From Thioalkalivibrio sp. ALMg11 (GTDB lineage: Bacteria > Pseudomonadota > Gammaproteobacteria > Ectothiorhodospirales > Ectothiorhodospiraceae), in NCBI RefSeq assembly GCF_000377905.1, contig NZ_KB898872.1, positions 159,784 to 223,783 on the forward strand: a stretch of DNA of 64,000 nucleotides, given 5' to 3'. Below the pieces are notes generated by a model that was given only the letters and a program-made list of their open reading frames with translations, searched no databases and was not told where the DNA came from. Position 1 is the stretch's first letter. Each line of letters begins with the position of its first letter. Both the position numbers and the translations under genes were made by a program. Of this stretch, positions 17,890-27,740 are shown in pieces.

Positions 17890-17985
17890 CCCGTAGGGTG
17901 CGGTTGAGCGCAGCGAAACGCACCGTTCCCCACGTCGTGCGAAACCCTGATGCGATTCGCTTCGCTCATCACATCCTACGCCCCC
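17890..17985. repeat. GTAGG(A/G)TG inverted repeat pair
   Basis: GTAGGGTGCGGTTGAGCGCA faces TGATGCGATTCGCTTCGCTC...CATCCTAC, two imperfect copies of the GTAGGATGCGATGAGCGCAGCGAA family in inverted orientation. The same family occurs at 37485-37590 and 54085-54182. It sits between repeat copies A and B. Confidence 0.7.
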
Positions 17986-18149
17986 GGCACCCGCTCCGCG
18001 GATGCGGCACGCCATGGCCGAAGGCCGAGCGTGCCCGGGATGTTCGACAGCCCAGCCTTCATCCACGATCACTATCGCTGGGATAGCCGTTGTTTGGACC
18101 TACCTCCCCGTTGCCGTCGCGCCGAGCGGAGAGGCTTGTCGCGGGATTC

Positions 18150-18390
18150 AGGGGGCTGGATGTCTGAGCGAGGCGCAGCGTAGCGAGTTCAGCGCCGCCC
18201 GCGAAAAGCCTCGGAGCGAGGGAAACCCCGGCCCGCGCAGCGGGCCGGGGTCGCGGCAGTCGGGCGTGTTTCTTGGGTACTTCTTTGCACGATCAAAGAA
18301 GTACCTCGCGGCGCGCTGGCGAGTCAGCGCCTGGCAGTATGCGGACCGAAGCCACTGTAAACACCCAACGACGAACCAGGGCCAGCCTGC
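18150..18390. repeat. Intergenic repeat, copy B (inverted partner of copy A)
   Basis: Reads, in reverse complement, the same series of blocks as 17531-17808: GGCTGG, GGTTCGTC, GTGTTTAC, CAGGCGCTGACTCGCCAGCG, AAGAAGTACCCAAGAAA, GCGCTGAACTCGC and GCTCAGACATCCAGC. Identity is partial. An extra hairpin of GCCCGC repeats lies inside (about 18230-18252). The valS promoter must lie in or just after this repeat. Confidence 0.75.
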
Positions 18391-18493
18391 ACGGCAGACA
18401 GCCGGCCAACGCTGCAGGCCCCGGGCGGGCGGCGCGCCACGCCGTTATAATGCGCGGCTTTCCCCACACCCCGACCCGAGCGCGCCCGCGATC

Positions 18494-21271
18494 ATGGACA
18501 AGAGCTTCGACCCCAAGAGCATCGAGCAGACCCAGTACGACCGCTGGGAGGCCGCGAATATCTTCGCGCCGCCGGCGACGGGCGAGGCCAACTACTGCAT
18601 CCTGCTGCCGCCACCGAACGTGACCGGCACCCTGCACATGGGGCATGCCTTCCAGCACACGCTGATGGACACCCTGATCCGCTACCGGCGGATGCACGGC
18701 GACCGCACGCTGTGGCAGGGCGGCACCGACCACGCCGGGATCGCCACGCAGATGGTCGTCGAACGCCAGCTGGCCGCCGACGGCAAGGGCCGCCACGACC
18801 TCGGGCGCGAGAAGTTCCTCGAGGCCGTCTGGGACTGGAAGGCCGAATCCGGCGGCACCATCACCCGCCAGATGCGCCGCCTGGGCGATTCCATGGACTG
18901 GTCGCGCGAGCGCTTCACCATGGACGACGGGCTGTCCGAGGCGGTGCGCGAGGTCTTCGTGCGGCTGCACGAGGAGGGCCTGATCTACCGCGGCAAGCGC
19001 CTGGTCAACTGGGATCCGGTGCTGCACACCGCGCTGTCGGATCTCGAGGTGCTGTCGGAGGAAGAGGTCGGCCACCTGTGGCACTTCCGCTATCCGCTGG
19101 CCGACGGCTCCGGCCATCTGACCGTCGCGACCACGCGCCCGGAGACCATGCTGGGCGACACCGCGGTCGCAGTGCACCCGGAGGACGAGCGCTACCAGCA
19201 CCTGATCGGCAAGACGATCCGGCTGCCGCTGGTCGGGCGCGAGATCCCGATCATTGCGGACGACTATGTCGAGGCCGAGTTCGGCTCCGGCTGCGTGAAG
19301 ATCACCCCGGCGCACGACTTCAACGACTACGCCATGGGCCAGCGCCACGACCTGCCGGTGATCAACATCCTGACCATCGACGCCTGCATGAACGACAACG
19401 TGCCGGCCGCCTATCGCGGGCTGGACCGCTACCAGGCCCGGCAGAAGGTTGTCGGCGACCTGGATACAGAAGGGCTGCTGGAAAAAATCGACGACCACAA
19501 GCTGATGGTCCCGCGCGGCGACCGCTCCGGCACCGTGGTCGAGCCCTACCTGACCGACCAGTGGTACGTGAAGGCCGGCCCGCTGGCCGAGCCGGCGATC
19601 AAGGCGGTGGAGGACGGCCGCTTCCGCTTCGTGCCGGAGAACTGGTCGAAGACCTACTTCGAATGGATGCGCAACATCGAGGACTGGTGCATCTCGCGCC
19701 AGATCTGGTGGGGCCACCGCATCCCGGCCTGGTACGACGCGGACGGCAACGTGTACGTGGGCCGCGACGAGTCCGAAGTGCGCGAGAAGCACGGCCTGGG
19801 CGCGGACGTGGCCCTGGAACAGGACGAGGACGTGCTGGACACCTGGTTCAGCTCGGCGCTGTGGCCGTTCTCCACCCTCGGCTGGCCGGAGAATACGCAG
19901 GAGCTCCAGGACTTCTACCCGACCAGCGTGCTGGTCACCGGCTTCGACATCATCTTCTTCTGGGTCGCCCGCATGATCATGATGGGCGAGCACTTCATGG
20001 GAGACGTGCCCTTCCGCGAGGTCTACGTGACCGGCCTGATCCGCGACTCGGAAGGCCAGAAGATGTCCAAGTCCAAGGGCAACGTGATCGACCCGATTGA
20101 CCTCATCGACGGCATCAGCGCCGACGACCTGGTGGCCAAGCGCACCCGCGGCCTGATGCAGCCACAGATGGCGCAGAAGATCGAGAAGGCCACGCGCAAG
20201 GCCTTCCCCGACGGCTTCCCCGCGTTCGGCACCGATGCCCTGCGCTTCACCCTGGCGGCCCTGGCCACCACCGGACGCGACATCAAGTTCGACCTCGGCC
20301 GCATCGAGGGCTATCGCAACTTCTGCAACAAGCTGTGGAACGCCTCGCGCTTCGTACTGATGAACGTCGAGGGGCACGACTGCTCGGCCGCGGACGACAC
20401 TGCCGAACACCGCACCCTGGCGGATCGCTGGATCCTCGACCGCCTGGCCGCGACCGCCGAGACCGCCACGCAGCAGCTCGACGCCTACCGCTTCGACCTC
20501 GCCGCGCAGACGCTCTACGAGTTCACCTGGCACGACTACTGCGACTGGTACCTGGAGCTGACCAAGCCGGTCCTCAACGACGAGGCCACGCCGGAGGCGG
20601 TCAAGCGCGCCACACGCAATACCCTGGCCACCGTTCTGGAGGCCCTGCTGCGCATGCTGCACCCGGTCACCCCGTTCATCACCGAGGCGATCTGGACCAG
20701 CGTGAAGCCGCACGCCGGCATTGGCGACGACATCGAGTTCCTGGTGCAGCGCCCCTGGCCCGGCCGCGACGGGTTCCCGCGGGACGCGACTGCCACCGCC
20801 GAGCTCGACTGGGTGAAGGACTTCATCACCGGGCTGCGCCGCATCCGCGCGGAGATGGACATCGCCCCGGGCAAGCCGCTGCCGGTGCTGGTGAAGAACT
20901 GGACCGACGCCGACCAGGAGCGCTACACGCGCCACCGTGGTCTGCTGGAGTTCCTCGCCAAGCCGGAGAGCGTCACCTGGCTGGACGCCACCGACGAGGC
21001 CCCGGAATCGGCGATGGCCCTGGTCGACGACATGCAGCTGCTGATCCCGCTGGCCGGCCTGATCGACAAGGACGCCGAGCTGGCACGCCTGGACAAGGAG
21101 ATCGCCAAGCTCGACAAGAACCTCGAGCAGAGCGAGAAGCGCCTCTCCAACGCGAGCTTCGTCGACCGCGCCCCGGCCGACGTGGTGCAGAAGGAACGCG
21201 ACCGCGTCGCCGAGATGCACGCCACCCGCGACCAGCTCGCTGCCCAGCGCGAACGCATCCGCGCGATGTGA
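18494..21271 (+). CDS. valS: Valyl-tRNA synthetase
   Basis: 925 residues, class I synthetase. HIGH motif as HMGH at 48-51 ([13 protein letters not shown]); KMSKS at 523-527 ([10 protein letters not shown]); WGGTDHAG-like segment near 75; CP1 editing domain with [17 protein letters not shown]; a C-terminal coiled coil (about 860-925; [24 protein letters not shown]). It charges tRNA-Val in the cytosol. ATG 18494 gives the family N-terminus ([11 protein letters not shown]); the open frame before it is repeat sequence. No leuX or holC is adjacent. Confidence 0.97.
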   Translation: MDKSFDPKSIEQTQYDRWEAANIFAPPATGEANYCILLPPPNVTGTLHMGHAFQHTLMDTLIRYRRMHGDRTLWQGGTDHAGIATQMVVERQLAADGKGRHDLGREKFLEAVWDWKAESGGTITRQMRRLGDSMDWSRERFTMDDGLSEAVREVFVRLHEEGLIYRGKRLVNWDPVLHTALSDLEVLSEEEVGHLWHFRYPLADGSGHLTVATTRPETMLGDTAVAVHPEDERYQHLIGKTIRLPLVGREIPIIADDYVEAEFGSGCVKITPAHDFNDYAMGQRHDLPVINILTIDACMNDNVPAAYRGLDRYQARQKVVGDLDTEGLLEKIDDHKLMVPRGDRSGTVVEPYLTDQWYVKAGPLAEPAIKAVEDGRFRFVPENWSKTYFEWMRNIEDWCISRQIWWGHRIPAWYDADGNVYVGRDESEVREKHGLGADVALEQDEDVLDTWFSSALWPFSTLGWPENTQELQDFYPTSVLVTGFDIIFFWVARMIMMGEHFMGDVPFREVYVTGLIRDSEGQKMSKSKGNVIDPIDLIDGISADDLVAKRTRGLMQPQMAQKIEKATRKAFPDGFPAFGTDALRFTLAALATTGRDIKFDLGRIEGYRNFCNKLWNASRFVLMNVEGHDCSAADDTAEHRTLADRWILDRLAATAETATQQLDAYRFDLAAQTLYEFTWHDYCDWYLELTKPVLNDEATPEAVKRATRNTLATVLEALLRMLHPVTPFITEAIWTSVKPHAGIGDDIEFLVQRPWPGRDGFPRDATATAELDWVKDFITGLRRIRAEMDIAPGKPLPVLVKNWTDADQERYTRHRGLLEFLAKPESVTWLDATDEAPESAMALVDDMQLLIPLAGLIDKDAELARLDKEIAKLDKNLEQSEKRLSNASFVDRAPADVVQKERDRVAEMHATRDQLAAQRERIRAM

Positions 21272-21276
21272 GGGCG

Positions 21277-21444
21277 CTTTTCACCACGAGGCACGCGAAG
21301 GCATGAAGAAGAACGGAAGGATCTTGGCTCGCGGACCGGGCGGCACCCAAGACGGCAATAGCCTCCGACCAGGACCAGGGCCCATTAATCCCTGTTGATC
21401 GCTCTTGCCCTTCTTCGTGTCTTCGTGTGCCTCGTGGTGAACAA
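21277..21444. repeat. Inverted CACGAAG-type repeat pair after valS
   Basis: TTTTCACCACGAGGCACGCGAAGG at 21278-21301 faces CTTCTTCGTGTCTTCGTGTG...CTCGTGGTGAACA at 21411-21434. The right arm ends just before the stop of the convergent DUF218 gene. The same family occurs at 35203-35430 and 37289-37624. Confidence 0.7.
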
Positions 21445-22119
21445 TCAGCTGATGCGTTCGAGCATGCTCCGGTGGCGGATCAGGCGCGCCAGCGTGCGGC
21501 CGGTGTGGTACCAGTGCAGCATCCAGCATTCGCGCGCCAGTCGCGCCGCCGATACCCGCGAGCCCGGCTCCGCCGGGCAGGGGCAGACTCGCAATCCCAT
21601 GCCGCGCGCCATGGCCACTGCCCGGGCGAGGTGAAAGCGACTGGTCACCAGCACCAGGGGCGCGTCACCCGCCTCCGGCGTCTCCGTCAGCAGATCGCGC
21701 GCATTGCGCAGATTCTCCAGCGTATGCCGCGAGGCGTCTTCGGTACGGATGCGCGCCGCCGCGACCCCGTGGCATTGCAGGAAGGCTGCGCCCGCGGCCG
21801 CCTCGCTAGGGGCCCCAGCGGAGGTCTGCCCGCCCAGCACCAGGATCCGGGCATCGGGGTTCCGGCGCGCCAGACGCACGGCGCGCAGCAGGCGCAGGCG
21901 ATAGCCCGGACCGGGTGCCCCCGACTCCAGCTGCTGCCCCAGCACCAGGATGCATTGCCCGCTCCCGGGACAGCGCAGGCGCCTTGACCAATGCAGGGTG
22001 TAGAGCCACAGCGCCAGCCACGACAGGCCGCCGGTGGCGAGGATGATCAGATTCGACAGCGCAAAGGTCGCCAGGCCATCCGGCCCGATGCGACTCAATT
22101 TGATGCGCGCCGCGCCCAC
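21445..22119 (-). CDS. YdcF-type DUF218 protein
   Basis: 224 residues. One N-terminal hydrophobic segment (NLIILATGGLSWLALWLY) then the DUF218 domain: CILVLGQQLESG, RILVLGGQTSAGAPSEA, ASRHTLENLRNARDLL and LVLVTSRFHLARAVAMA. It starts with GTG 12 bases after the stop of the halogenase-like gene, so the two are probably one transcript. Its role beside a pigment cluster is unknown. Confidence 0.82.
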   Translation of the reverse strand: MGAARIKLSRIGPDGLATFALSNLIILATGGLSWLALWLYTLHWSRRLRCPGSGQCILVLGQQLESGAPGPGYRLRLLRAVRLARRNPDARILVLGGQTSAGAPSEAAAGAAFLQCHGVAAARIRTEDASRHTLENLRNARDLLTETPEAGDAPLVLVTSRFHLARAVAMARGMGLRVCPCPAEPGSRVSAARLARECWMLHWYHTGRTLARLIRHRSMLERIS

Positions 22120-22130
22120 GGGAATCCCGC

Positions 22131-23489
22131 TCAGGCCTCATCTTCGGGCGTAGTGCCGCCGGTGAAGTGCAACCGCGCGTTGCGCCGGCGCCGCGCCCAG
22201 AAGGCCAGCGCCCGCGGCAGGTTCAGCGCCATCTGCACGTAGTACACCGTCTTGAAGGCACGCAGGGACCACTGCACACGGGTGTTGCGGTAGACATCGC
22301 CGGCCAGCAGCGAGATCACCGCCTGCTCCATCCCGAAGGTATTGCGCGGGCCCATGAACAGCTTGCGCATCACCGGGCTGTTGAAGCGGTAGATCAACCA
22401 GGAGAAACGGCGAACGCCACGACGCACGTCGCGCTCGAAGGCACGCAGATAGCGTGTGGAGCGCGCCGGATGCTCCAGGCAGCGATCCACCGCATCGGCG
22501 GCGCGGAAGGCCCCCGACATCGCGATATACACCCCGCTGGAGAATACCGGGTCAACAAAGGTGAAGGCATCGCCGACCAGCAGATAACCGGGGCCGTGGG
22601 CCTGACTGGAACGGTAGGAGAAATTGCCGGTGGCATTGACCGGGCCGGCCAGTTCCGCGCCCTGCATGCGTTCGAAGGCCGGCGGGCAGAGCTTCAGCGT
22701 GTCCCACAGGAACGTCTCGGGCTTGGTCTTGCGCGTCTTCAGGTATTCGGGAAAGCAGACCGCGCCCACGCTCATCGCTCCGTCGCGCAACGGGATCATC
22801 CAGATCCAGCCGTGCTGGAACCAGTAAATGCTGATGTTGCCGGCATCGCGCCCGAGGCGGCGGGGCACGTTGTTGAAGTGCCCGAAGATCGCGGCGCTGT
22901 TGTGTTCCGGGTTACGCGCCTTCAGGTCCAGGCGGCGGGCCAGAAAGGTATCGCGGCCGGAGGCGTCGACCACAAAATCGGCCTCGAACTCCAGCGTGTT
23001 GCCGGATGCGTCGCGCGCGGTGACCTGCTGGGTCCCGCCCCTAGCGGGATCGGCCAGGGCGACGTCGAAGACGGTGACCTCTTCCAGCACCCGCACGCCA
23101 AGGCGCGCGCTATTCTCCAGCAGCAGGTGGTCGAACTCCGAGCGCCGCACCTCAAAGGCCGACGCGGGCGTATCGTCGTTCAGGGCGCGCTCGAAGTAAT
23201 AGGTGCGCGGCGCGTCAGGCGCCTCGGGGATGGTGAACTCGGCCCCGTACTTGGGGATGCCGATCGCCTCGATGGCCTCGGCCACGCCCAGCTCCTCGAA
23301 CAGCGGCAAGTTCATCGGCAGCAGGGATTCGCCGATATGGAAACGCGGATGCCGGGCCTTTTCCAGCAGCACCACGTCGCGCCCCTTCTGCGCTAGCCGG
23401 GAGGCCACCGTGGATCCGGCCGGGCCTCCTCCGATCACCACCACCTGGCAGCGCCCGTCGGTTACGGCTTCCTGTCCCGGTTGTCTCAA
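22131..23489 (-). CDS. FAD-dependent oxidoreductase of the flavin halogenase group
   Basis: 452 residues. Dinucleotide-binding loop G20-GGPAG-25 at the N-terminus; E53-S in HIGESLLP; lysine K80 in IPKYGAEF, near where phenolic halogenases keep their catalytic lysine; the halogenase signature WxWxIP as W228-I-W-M-I-P233; and VGDAFTFVDPVFSSGV binding the FAD phosphates. The start is TTG 23489 with GGAG seven bases upstream, because no ATG or GTG fits. It is divergent from the aryl polyene operon. Related genes sit in Xanthomonas pigment clusters, whose polyenes are brominated. Halogenation is plausible, but WxWxIP also occurs in non-halogenating relatives. Confidence 0.75.
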   Translation of the reverse strand: MRQPGQEAVTDGRCQVVVIGGGPAGSTVASRLAQKGRDVVLLEKARHPRFHIGESLLPMNLPLFEELGVAEAIEAIGIPKYGAEFTIPEAPDAPRTYYFERALNDDTPASAFEVRRSEFDHLLLENSARLGVRVLEEVTVFDVALADPARGGTQQVTARDASGNTLEFEADFVVDASGRDTFLARRLDLKARNPEHNSAAIFGHFNNVPRRLGRDAGNISIYWFQHGWIWMIPLRDGAMSVGAVCFPEYLKTRKTKPETFLWDTLKLCPPAFERMQGAELAGPVNATGNFSYRSSQAHGPGYLLVGDAFTFVDPVFSSGVYIAMSGAFRAADAVDRCLEHPARSTRYLRAFERDVRRGVRRFSWLIYRFNSPVMRKLFMGPRNTFGMEQAVISLLAGDVYRNTRVQWSLRAFKTVYYVQMALNLPRALAFWARRRRNARLHFTGGTTPEDEA

Positions 23490-23664
23490 ATCACGTCTCC
23501 GCTTGCCCGCCCGCAACCCCAGAACGGCGACCCGGACTGGTCGCGAGGGTACCACGGCCCCTCGGGTGTGGGTATCATCGGCGCCCACAGCAGGGTGGCC
23601 GTCGCGCGAACTGCAAGTTCGGAGGCGATCACAGAATGCGCACATCATTGCACCGGGGGAACAC

Positions 23665-23937
23665 GTGCCATCACAAACAGCGTTCGAACAGGAAGTTGCC
23701 CGACTGATCGTCGACAGCCTTAATCTGGAGGACGTCGCGCCGGAGGAGATCGAGCCGGAAGATGCGCTGTTCCGTGAAGGACTGGGGCTGGATTCCATCG
23801 ATGCCCTGGAGCTGGCCCTGGCCATCTCTCGCGCCTACGGCGTCCAGATCCGCTCGGACGACGAAAACAACCGCGAGATCTTCGCGTCGTTGCGTGCGCT
23901 GAGCGCCCATATCGAGGCCAACCGAGCCACGTCGTGA
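23665..23937 (+). CDS. Acyl carrier protein of the aryl polyene cluster
   Basis: 90 residues. The phosphopantetheine site is S44 in LGLDSIDALELAL, inside a typical four-helix carrier sequence. GTG start with GGGGGA four bases upstream. It ends in a GTGA overlap with the next gene, opening a plus-strand operon that runs to about 34661. It carries the growing polyene chain. E. coli clusters have two carriers (ApeE, ApeF); only one is visible here. Confidence 0.85.
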   Translation: MPSQTAFEQEVARLIVDSLNLEDVAPEEIEPEDALFREGLGLDSIDALELALAISRAYGVQIRSDDENNREIFASLRALSAHIEANRATS

Positions 23938-24548
23938 ACACCCCACTCGCCGCCTGCGTAGCCCTGAGCTACCCGGTCGCGGTCGTCCTCGGCGTGACCT
24001 TCGAGATCCCGCTGTTGCCGCTGGCGATCCTGGCCACCCTGATCCTGGTGGCTGCGTGGGCCTCGCTGACCACCACCGGACGTGGCGTGCTGGCCGCGAG
24101 CCTGGCCGTGGGCATAAGCCTGTTGCTGCTCGGCGGGATTGCCACCTGGCTGCTGTACGCATTGCCGGTGCTAATCATGGGGCTGTTGTCGCTTCTGTTC
24201 GCGCGTTCGTTGCGCAGCGACTCCATCCCGCTGATCACGCGCTACGCCCTGGCCATGGGGGCCTCCGACACCCCCGCGGTGCACCGCTACACCCGCAACC
24301 TCACCATCACTTGGGCCCTGCTGTGCGCCGGACTGGCGATCGTGTCCGCCTGGCTGGGGCTGTTCGCCTCCGCCACAACCTGGGCGCTGTTTGCCAACGG
24401 GATCAACTACCTTTTGCTGGCCGGCCTGTTCCTGCTGGAGTATCCGCTGCGCCGCTGGCTACTGCGCGACGAGCCGCACTACGGCTTCCTGGCTTATCTG
24501 ATGGAACTGGCGCGAGTCGATCACCACCGGATGCTGAGGCACCCGTGA
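23934..24548 (+). CDS. APE-cluster membrane protein (COG4648 type)
   Basis: 204 residues with about six hydrophobic helices, GTG start overlapping the ACP stop. C-terminal YGFLAYLMELARVDH and an LRSDSIPLITRYALAMG loop fit the COG4648 membrane proteins found in aryl polyene clusters after the carrier. Its biochemical role is not established. It overlaps the ligase gene downstream (GTGA). Confidence 0.75.
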   Translation: MNTPLAACVALSYPVAVVLGVTFEIPLLPLAILATLILVAAWASLTTTGRGVLAASLAVGISLLLLGGIATWLLYALPVLIMGLLSLLFARSLRSDSIPLITRYALAMGASDTPAVHRYTRNLTITWALLCAGLAIVSAWLGLFASATTWALFANGINYLLLAGLFLLEYPLRRWLLRDEPHYGFLAYLMELARVDHHRMLRHP

Positions 24549-25894
24549 CAGATACCCCGCGGGTCACTCGACCGCTGATCGCCGACACGCCCGCACCGCT
24601 GGCGCGCATCGGCGATCGAGCGATCTCGCGCGCCGCCTTCCTCGCCGACGCGCAGGCGCTGGCCGCCCGCCTGCCGCAGGCGGGGGCGGCCTTTAACCTG
24701 TGCCAGGATCGCTACCACTTCGCGGTCGCCTTTGCCGCGATCCTGCTACGCGGCCAGATCAACCTGCTGCCCCCGAACCGCGGGAGCACCACCCTGGCCG
24801 AGATCGCCAGTCAGTACCCGGACGCCCCCGCCCTGGTCGACGGCCCGGACGCCGAGATCGCAGTCCCGGTCCTGCGGGTGTCTGCCCGCGGCGAGGCCGG
24901 CGAGGCCACTGGCCCGATGCCCGAGATTCCCGCCGACCAGACCGCCATTCTCGCCTTCTCCTCCGGCAGCACCGGCACCCCCACGGTCCACGCGCGGAGC
25001 TGGGATGCCCTGCATGCCGTCACCCGGCAGGCGCTGGAGTGCTTCGAGCTGGTGGATGGCTCCGGCCCCACCCTGGTCGGCACCGTCCCGCCGCAGCACA
25101 TGTACGGCCTGGAGTCCACGCTCCTTTACGCCCTGCTAGGGAACGCGGCCCTGCTGGCCGGGCGCCCGTTCTACCCCGGGGACGTGCGTGCTGCACTGAC
25201 TGAATGCGCCCCGGCCATACTGGTAACCACACCTTTTCATCTAAACGCCTGCCTGCGTGCGGGGCTGGAGTGGCCAACACCGGAACGCATCCTGTGCGCG
25301 ACCGCGCCCCTGGACCCGGAAACGGCCGGCCAGGCCGAGCGGGTGTTCGGCTGCCGCCTGGACGAGATCTACGGCTGCACCGAGGCCGGCGCCATCGCCA
25401 CCCGCCGCACCACCCGCGAGTCCGACTGGACGGCCTACCCCGGGGTGCAACTGCACCGCAATGACGACGGCCTTGCCTGCGCCCAGGGGCCGCAGCACCC
25501 CGAAGCGGTCCCGCTTCCGGACCACATCGAGGTCCGGGACAGCCGCCATTTCCGCATGGAAGGGCGCCTGACCGATCAACTGAACATCGCCGGCAAGCGC
25601 GCCTCGCTGGCTGATCTCAACCGCCGGCTGAACGCAATCCCCGGGGTACTCGACGGCGTGTTCATTCCGCCGGACACCGACAAGGTCGCGCATGGCGTAA
25701 ACCGGCTGGCCGCCCTGGTGGTGGCGCCGAATCGCGGCGAGGCCGAGATCCAGGCCGCACTGGCCGAGTGCATGGACCCGCTGTTCCTGCCGCGCCCGCT
25801 GGTCCGCGTCGAACACCTGCCACGATCGGCCACCGGCAAGCTGCCGCGCCAGGTCCTGCTGGACCTGCTGGCTTATCACGCTCAGTGCGCCTGA
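24545..25894 (+). CDS. apeH: AMP-dependent acyl-ACP ligase of the aryl polyene pathway
   Basis: 449 residues, ANL superfamily. P-loop FSSGSTGTPTVHARSW near 140-155; YGCTEAGAIATR near 280; a C-terminal hinge with HFRMEGRLTDQLNIAGKR; final lysine region SATGKLPRQ. In APE systems this ligase loads 4-hydroxybenzoate or a similar aryl starter onto the ACP. GTG start overlapping the membrane protein stop. The N-terminal domain is shorter than in typical acyl-CoA ligases, as usual for ApeH. Confidence 0.82.
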   Translation: MTDTPRVTRPLIADTPAPLARIGDRAISRAAFLADAQALAARLPQAGAAFNLCQDRYHFAVAFAAILLRGQINLLPPNRGSTTLAEIASQYPDAPALVDGPDAEIAVPVLRVSARGEAGEATGPMPEIPADQTAILAFSSGSTGTPTVHARSWDALHAVTRQALECFELVDGSGPTLVGTVPPQHMYGLESTLLYALLGNAALLAGRPFYPGDVRAALTECAPAILVTTPFHLNACLRAGLEWPTPERILCATAPLDPETAGQAERVFGCRLDEIYGCTEAGAIATRRTTRESDWTAYPGVQLHRNDDGLACAQGPQHPEAVPLPDHIEVRDSRHFRMEGRLTDQLNIAGKRASLADLNRRLNAIPGVLDGVFIPPDTDKVAHGVNRLAALVVAPNRGEAEIQAALAECMDPLFLPRPLVRVEHLPRSATGKLPRQVLLDLLAYHAQCA

Positions 25895-25907
25895 CCCGCC
25901 CGCGCTC

Positions 25908-26240
25908 ATGCAGACCCTCATCCAGTCCACCATTCGCCGCATCGGGGCCGATCACCCGTCCCTGCCCGGACACTTCCCCGGTCACCCGGTGGTGCCCGGC
26001 GTGGTCATCCTCGACCAAGTCGCGGCGGTGGCCCACGCCCACGGTCTCGGGCCGGTCGAGGCCCTCCCCCAGGTCAAGTTCCTCGCGCCCCTGGGACCCG
26101 AAACGGAATTCCGGGTCGAGATCGATCCGCCCGGGCGCAGTGGCCGTCAGGCCTTCCGGGTGGTCGCGGCGAGTGCCGAGCCCCCTGTCACCTTCTGTGC
26201 CGGCCAGCTGATCACGACCCACGACACCCCGGACGCATGA
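25908..26240 (+). CDS. apeI: Hotdog 3-hydroxyacyl-ACP dehydratase (ApeI-like)
   Basis: 110 residues, single hotdog domain. Catalytic-type histidine H22 in GHFPGHPVVPGVVILDQVAA matches FabZ/ApeI. It removes water from 3-hydroxyacyl-ACP to build the conjugated chain, probably with the ApeP-like subunit at 32748. ATGA overlap with the acyltransferase downstream. Confidence 0.83.
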   Translation: MQTLIQSTIRRIGADHPSLPGHFPGHPVVPGVVILDQVAAVAHAHGLGPVEALPQVKFLAPLGPETEFRVEIDPPGRSGRQAFRVVAASAEPPVTFCAGQLITTHDTPDA

Positions 26241-27136
26241 GCCGCGGCTGGTTTCAGCAGGCGGAACGGGGCTCGCCCCTGGCCCTGCGCATCATTCTCT
26301 GGATCGCCCTGAATCTCGGGCGCCGCGCCAGCCGCATCCTGCTCTACCCGATCACGGCCTACTTCCTGCTGTTCGCACCGCAGTCGCGCCGCCACAGTCG
26401 CAACTACCTGCGCCGCGTCCTGGGGCGCGAACCGCGCCTGGGCGATTTGGCGCGGCACCTGCACAGCTTCGCTGCGGTCACCCTAGACCGCGTCTTCCTG
26501 CTCGCCGGCAAAGACGACTGCCTGGACATCCAGGTACACAACCGCGAGACCTTCCTGGAACACGTGGACAGCGGCCAAGGCGCGATCCTGCTGGGCGCGC
26601 ACCTGGGCAGCTTCGAGGCCCTGCGCGCACTGGCGGTGGGCAAGTACGATTTCCCGGTCAAGGTCCTGATGTACAACGACCACAACCAGAGCATCACCCA
26701 GGTCCTGGAGGCCCTGAATCCCGAGGTCGCCGCGTCGGTGATCCCGCTGGGGCGCACCGAGACCCTGATCCAGGCCCGCGAGTGCCTGGATCGCGGCGAG
26801 CTGATCGCGACGCTGGGCGACCGCGTCGCCGAGAGCGACAAGATGGTCGCCTGCAACTTCCTCGGCGACACTGCGCTGTTCCCGCAAGGCCCGCTGCTGC
26901 TGGCCGCGGTGCTCAAGGTCCCGGTGATCCTGTGCTTCGGGCTCTATCGCGGGGGCAACCGCTACGATATCTTCTTTGAACCCTTCGCCGAGACCATCGA
27001 GGCCCCGCGCGGGCAGCGCGATGCAGCCCTGGCACACTGGGTACAGCGCTACGCCGATCGCCTCGAGGCGCGGGTGCGCGAGGCCCCCTACAACTGGTTC
27101 AACTTCTATGATTTCTGGGACGATGCATCCAAATAG
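26237..27136 (+). CDS. LpxL-like lysophospholipid/lipid acyltransferase of the APE cluster
   Basis: 299 residues. One N-terminal membrane helix (about 18-50) and the acyltransferase motif H122-LGSF-E127 (HX4E) in GAILLGAHLGSFEAL; downstream LGDRVAES and FPQGPLLLAAVLKVPVILCFGLY also fit the LpxL family. It probably joins the polyene acid to a lipid carrier for the outer membrane (known role type in APE clusters). Overlaps its neighbours on both sides. Confidence 0.8.
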   Translation: MSRGWFQQAERGSPLALRIILWIALNLGRRASRILLYPITAYFLLFAPQSRRHSRNYLRRVLGREPRLGDLARHLHSFAAVTLDRVFLLAGKDDCLDIQVHNRETFLEHVDSGQGAILLGAHLGSFEALRALAVGKYDFPVKVLMYNDHNQSITQVLEALNPEVAASVIPLGRTETLIQARECLDRGELIATLGDRVAESDKMVACNFLGDTALFPQGPLLLAAVLKVPVILCFGLYRGGNRYDIFFEPFAETIEAPRGQRDAALAHWVQRYADRLEARVREAPYNWFNFYDFWDDASK

Positions 27137-27740
27137 GCGGGCCCATGGCTTTGGCCCGCGTATCCGTCAGTCCGGCATTACGCTGATCCTGGCCTTGGGC
27201 CTGCTCGTCCCTGTATCGGCGCTGGCCAACGACACCCTCGGCGCATTGCTCGAAGCCCTGACCACCGAGCGCGCCGCGACCCTCGCGTTCGAAGAGCGCC
27301 GCGACGACCCGATGCTGGAATTCCCGGAGACCCGCTCGGGCTCGCTGGCCTTCGAGCCCCCCGACACCCTCGTCCGCCAGGTCGACGGCCCGCGTGGCGA
27401 GACCGTGCACATCGAGGGCGACACCCTAACCCTGGAACGCCGCGGCACCAGCCGCGAGATCGACCTCAACGAACAGCCCGCCCTGGCCACCCTGGCCGGG
27501 CTGTTCCGCGCCCTGCTGACCGGCGACCGCGAGACGCTGGAGGCCGACTTCGAGATCGACGTCACGGGCGACATCGACGCCTGGACCCTGGAGCTCGTCC
27601 CGCGGGATCGTGCCCTGCGCCGCATGGTCCCCGAACTGACCCTGAAAGGCGCCGACGGTGAACTGCGCGAACTGGTCACCGTCGAGGCCGGCGGTCACCA
27701 CAGCCGCATGCGTTTCGAACCCCCACAGTACGCGGACTAG
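27123..27740 (+). CDS. LolA-like periplasmic carrier of the APE cluster
   Basis: 205 residues. Signal peptide (SGITLILALGLLVPVSALA) then a LolA-like beta fold: PETRSGSLAFEPPDTLVRQV, GDTLTLERRG, VTGDIDAWTLELVPRD. Such proteins in pigment clusters are thought to carry the lipid-linked polyene across the periplasm. ATG 27123 overlaps the acyltransferase end by 14 bases. Its TAG stop (27738-27740) lies within the CTAG terminus of the palindromic element that follows, so the original stop may have been replaced by the insertion. Confidence 0.75.
   Translation: MHPNRRAHGFGPRIRQSGITLILALGLLVPVSALANDTLGALLEALTTERAATLAFEERRDDPMLEFPETRSGSLAFEPPDTLVRQVDGPRGETVHIEGDTLTLERRGTSREIDLNEQPALATLAGLFRALLTGDRETLEADFEIDVTGDIDAWTLELVPRDRALRRMVPELTLKGADGELRELVTVEAGGHHSRMRFEPPQYAD

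Noticed and set aside
17686..17907. Short open frames inside the repeat block upstream of valS
   Set aside because: They arise from the repeated sequence itself, lack ribosome sites and match the inverted copy at DNA level rather than protein level.
18293..21220. A 975-codon open frame antisense to valS
   Set aside because: valS on the other strand has clear HMGH and KMSKS motifs; the antisense frame is Val/Gly/Arg-rich with no family motif, as expected for the opposite strand of GC-rich coding DNA.
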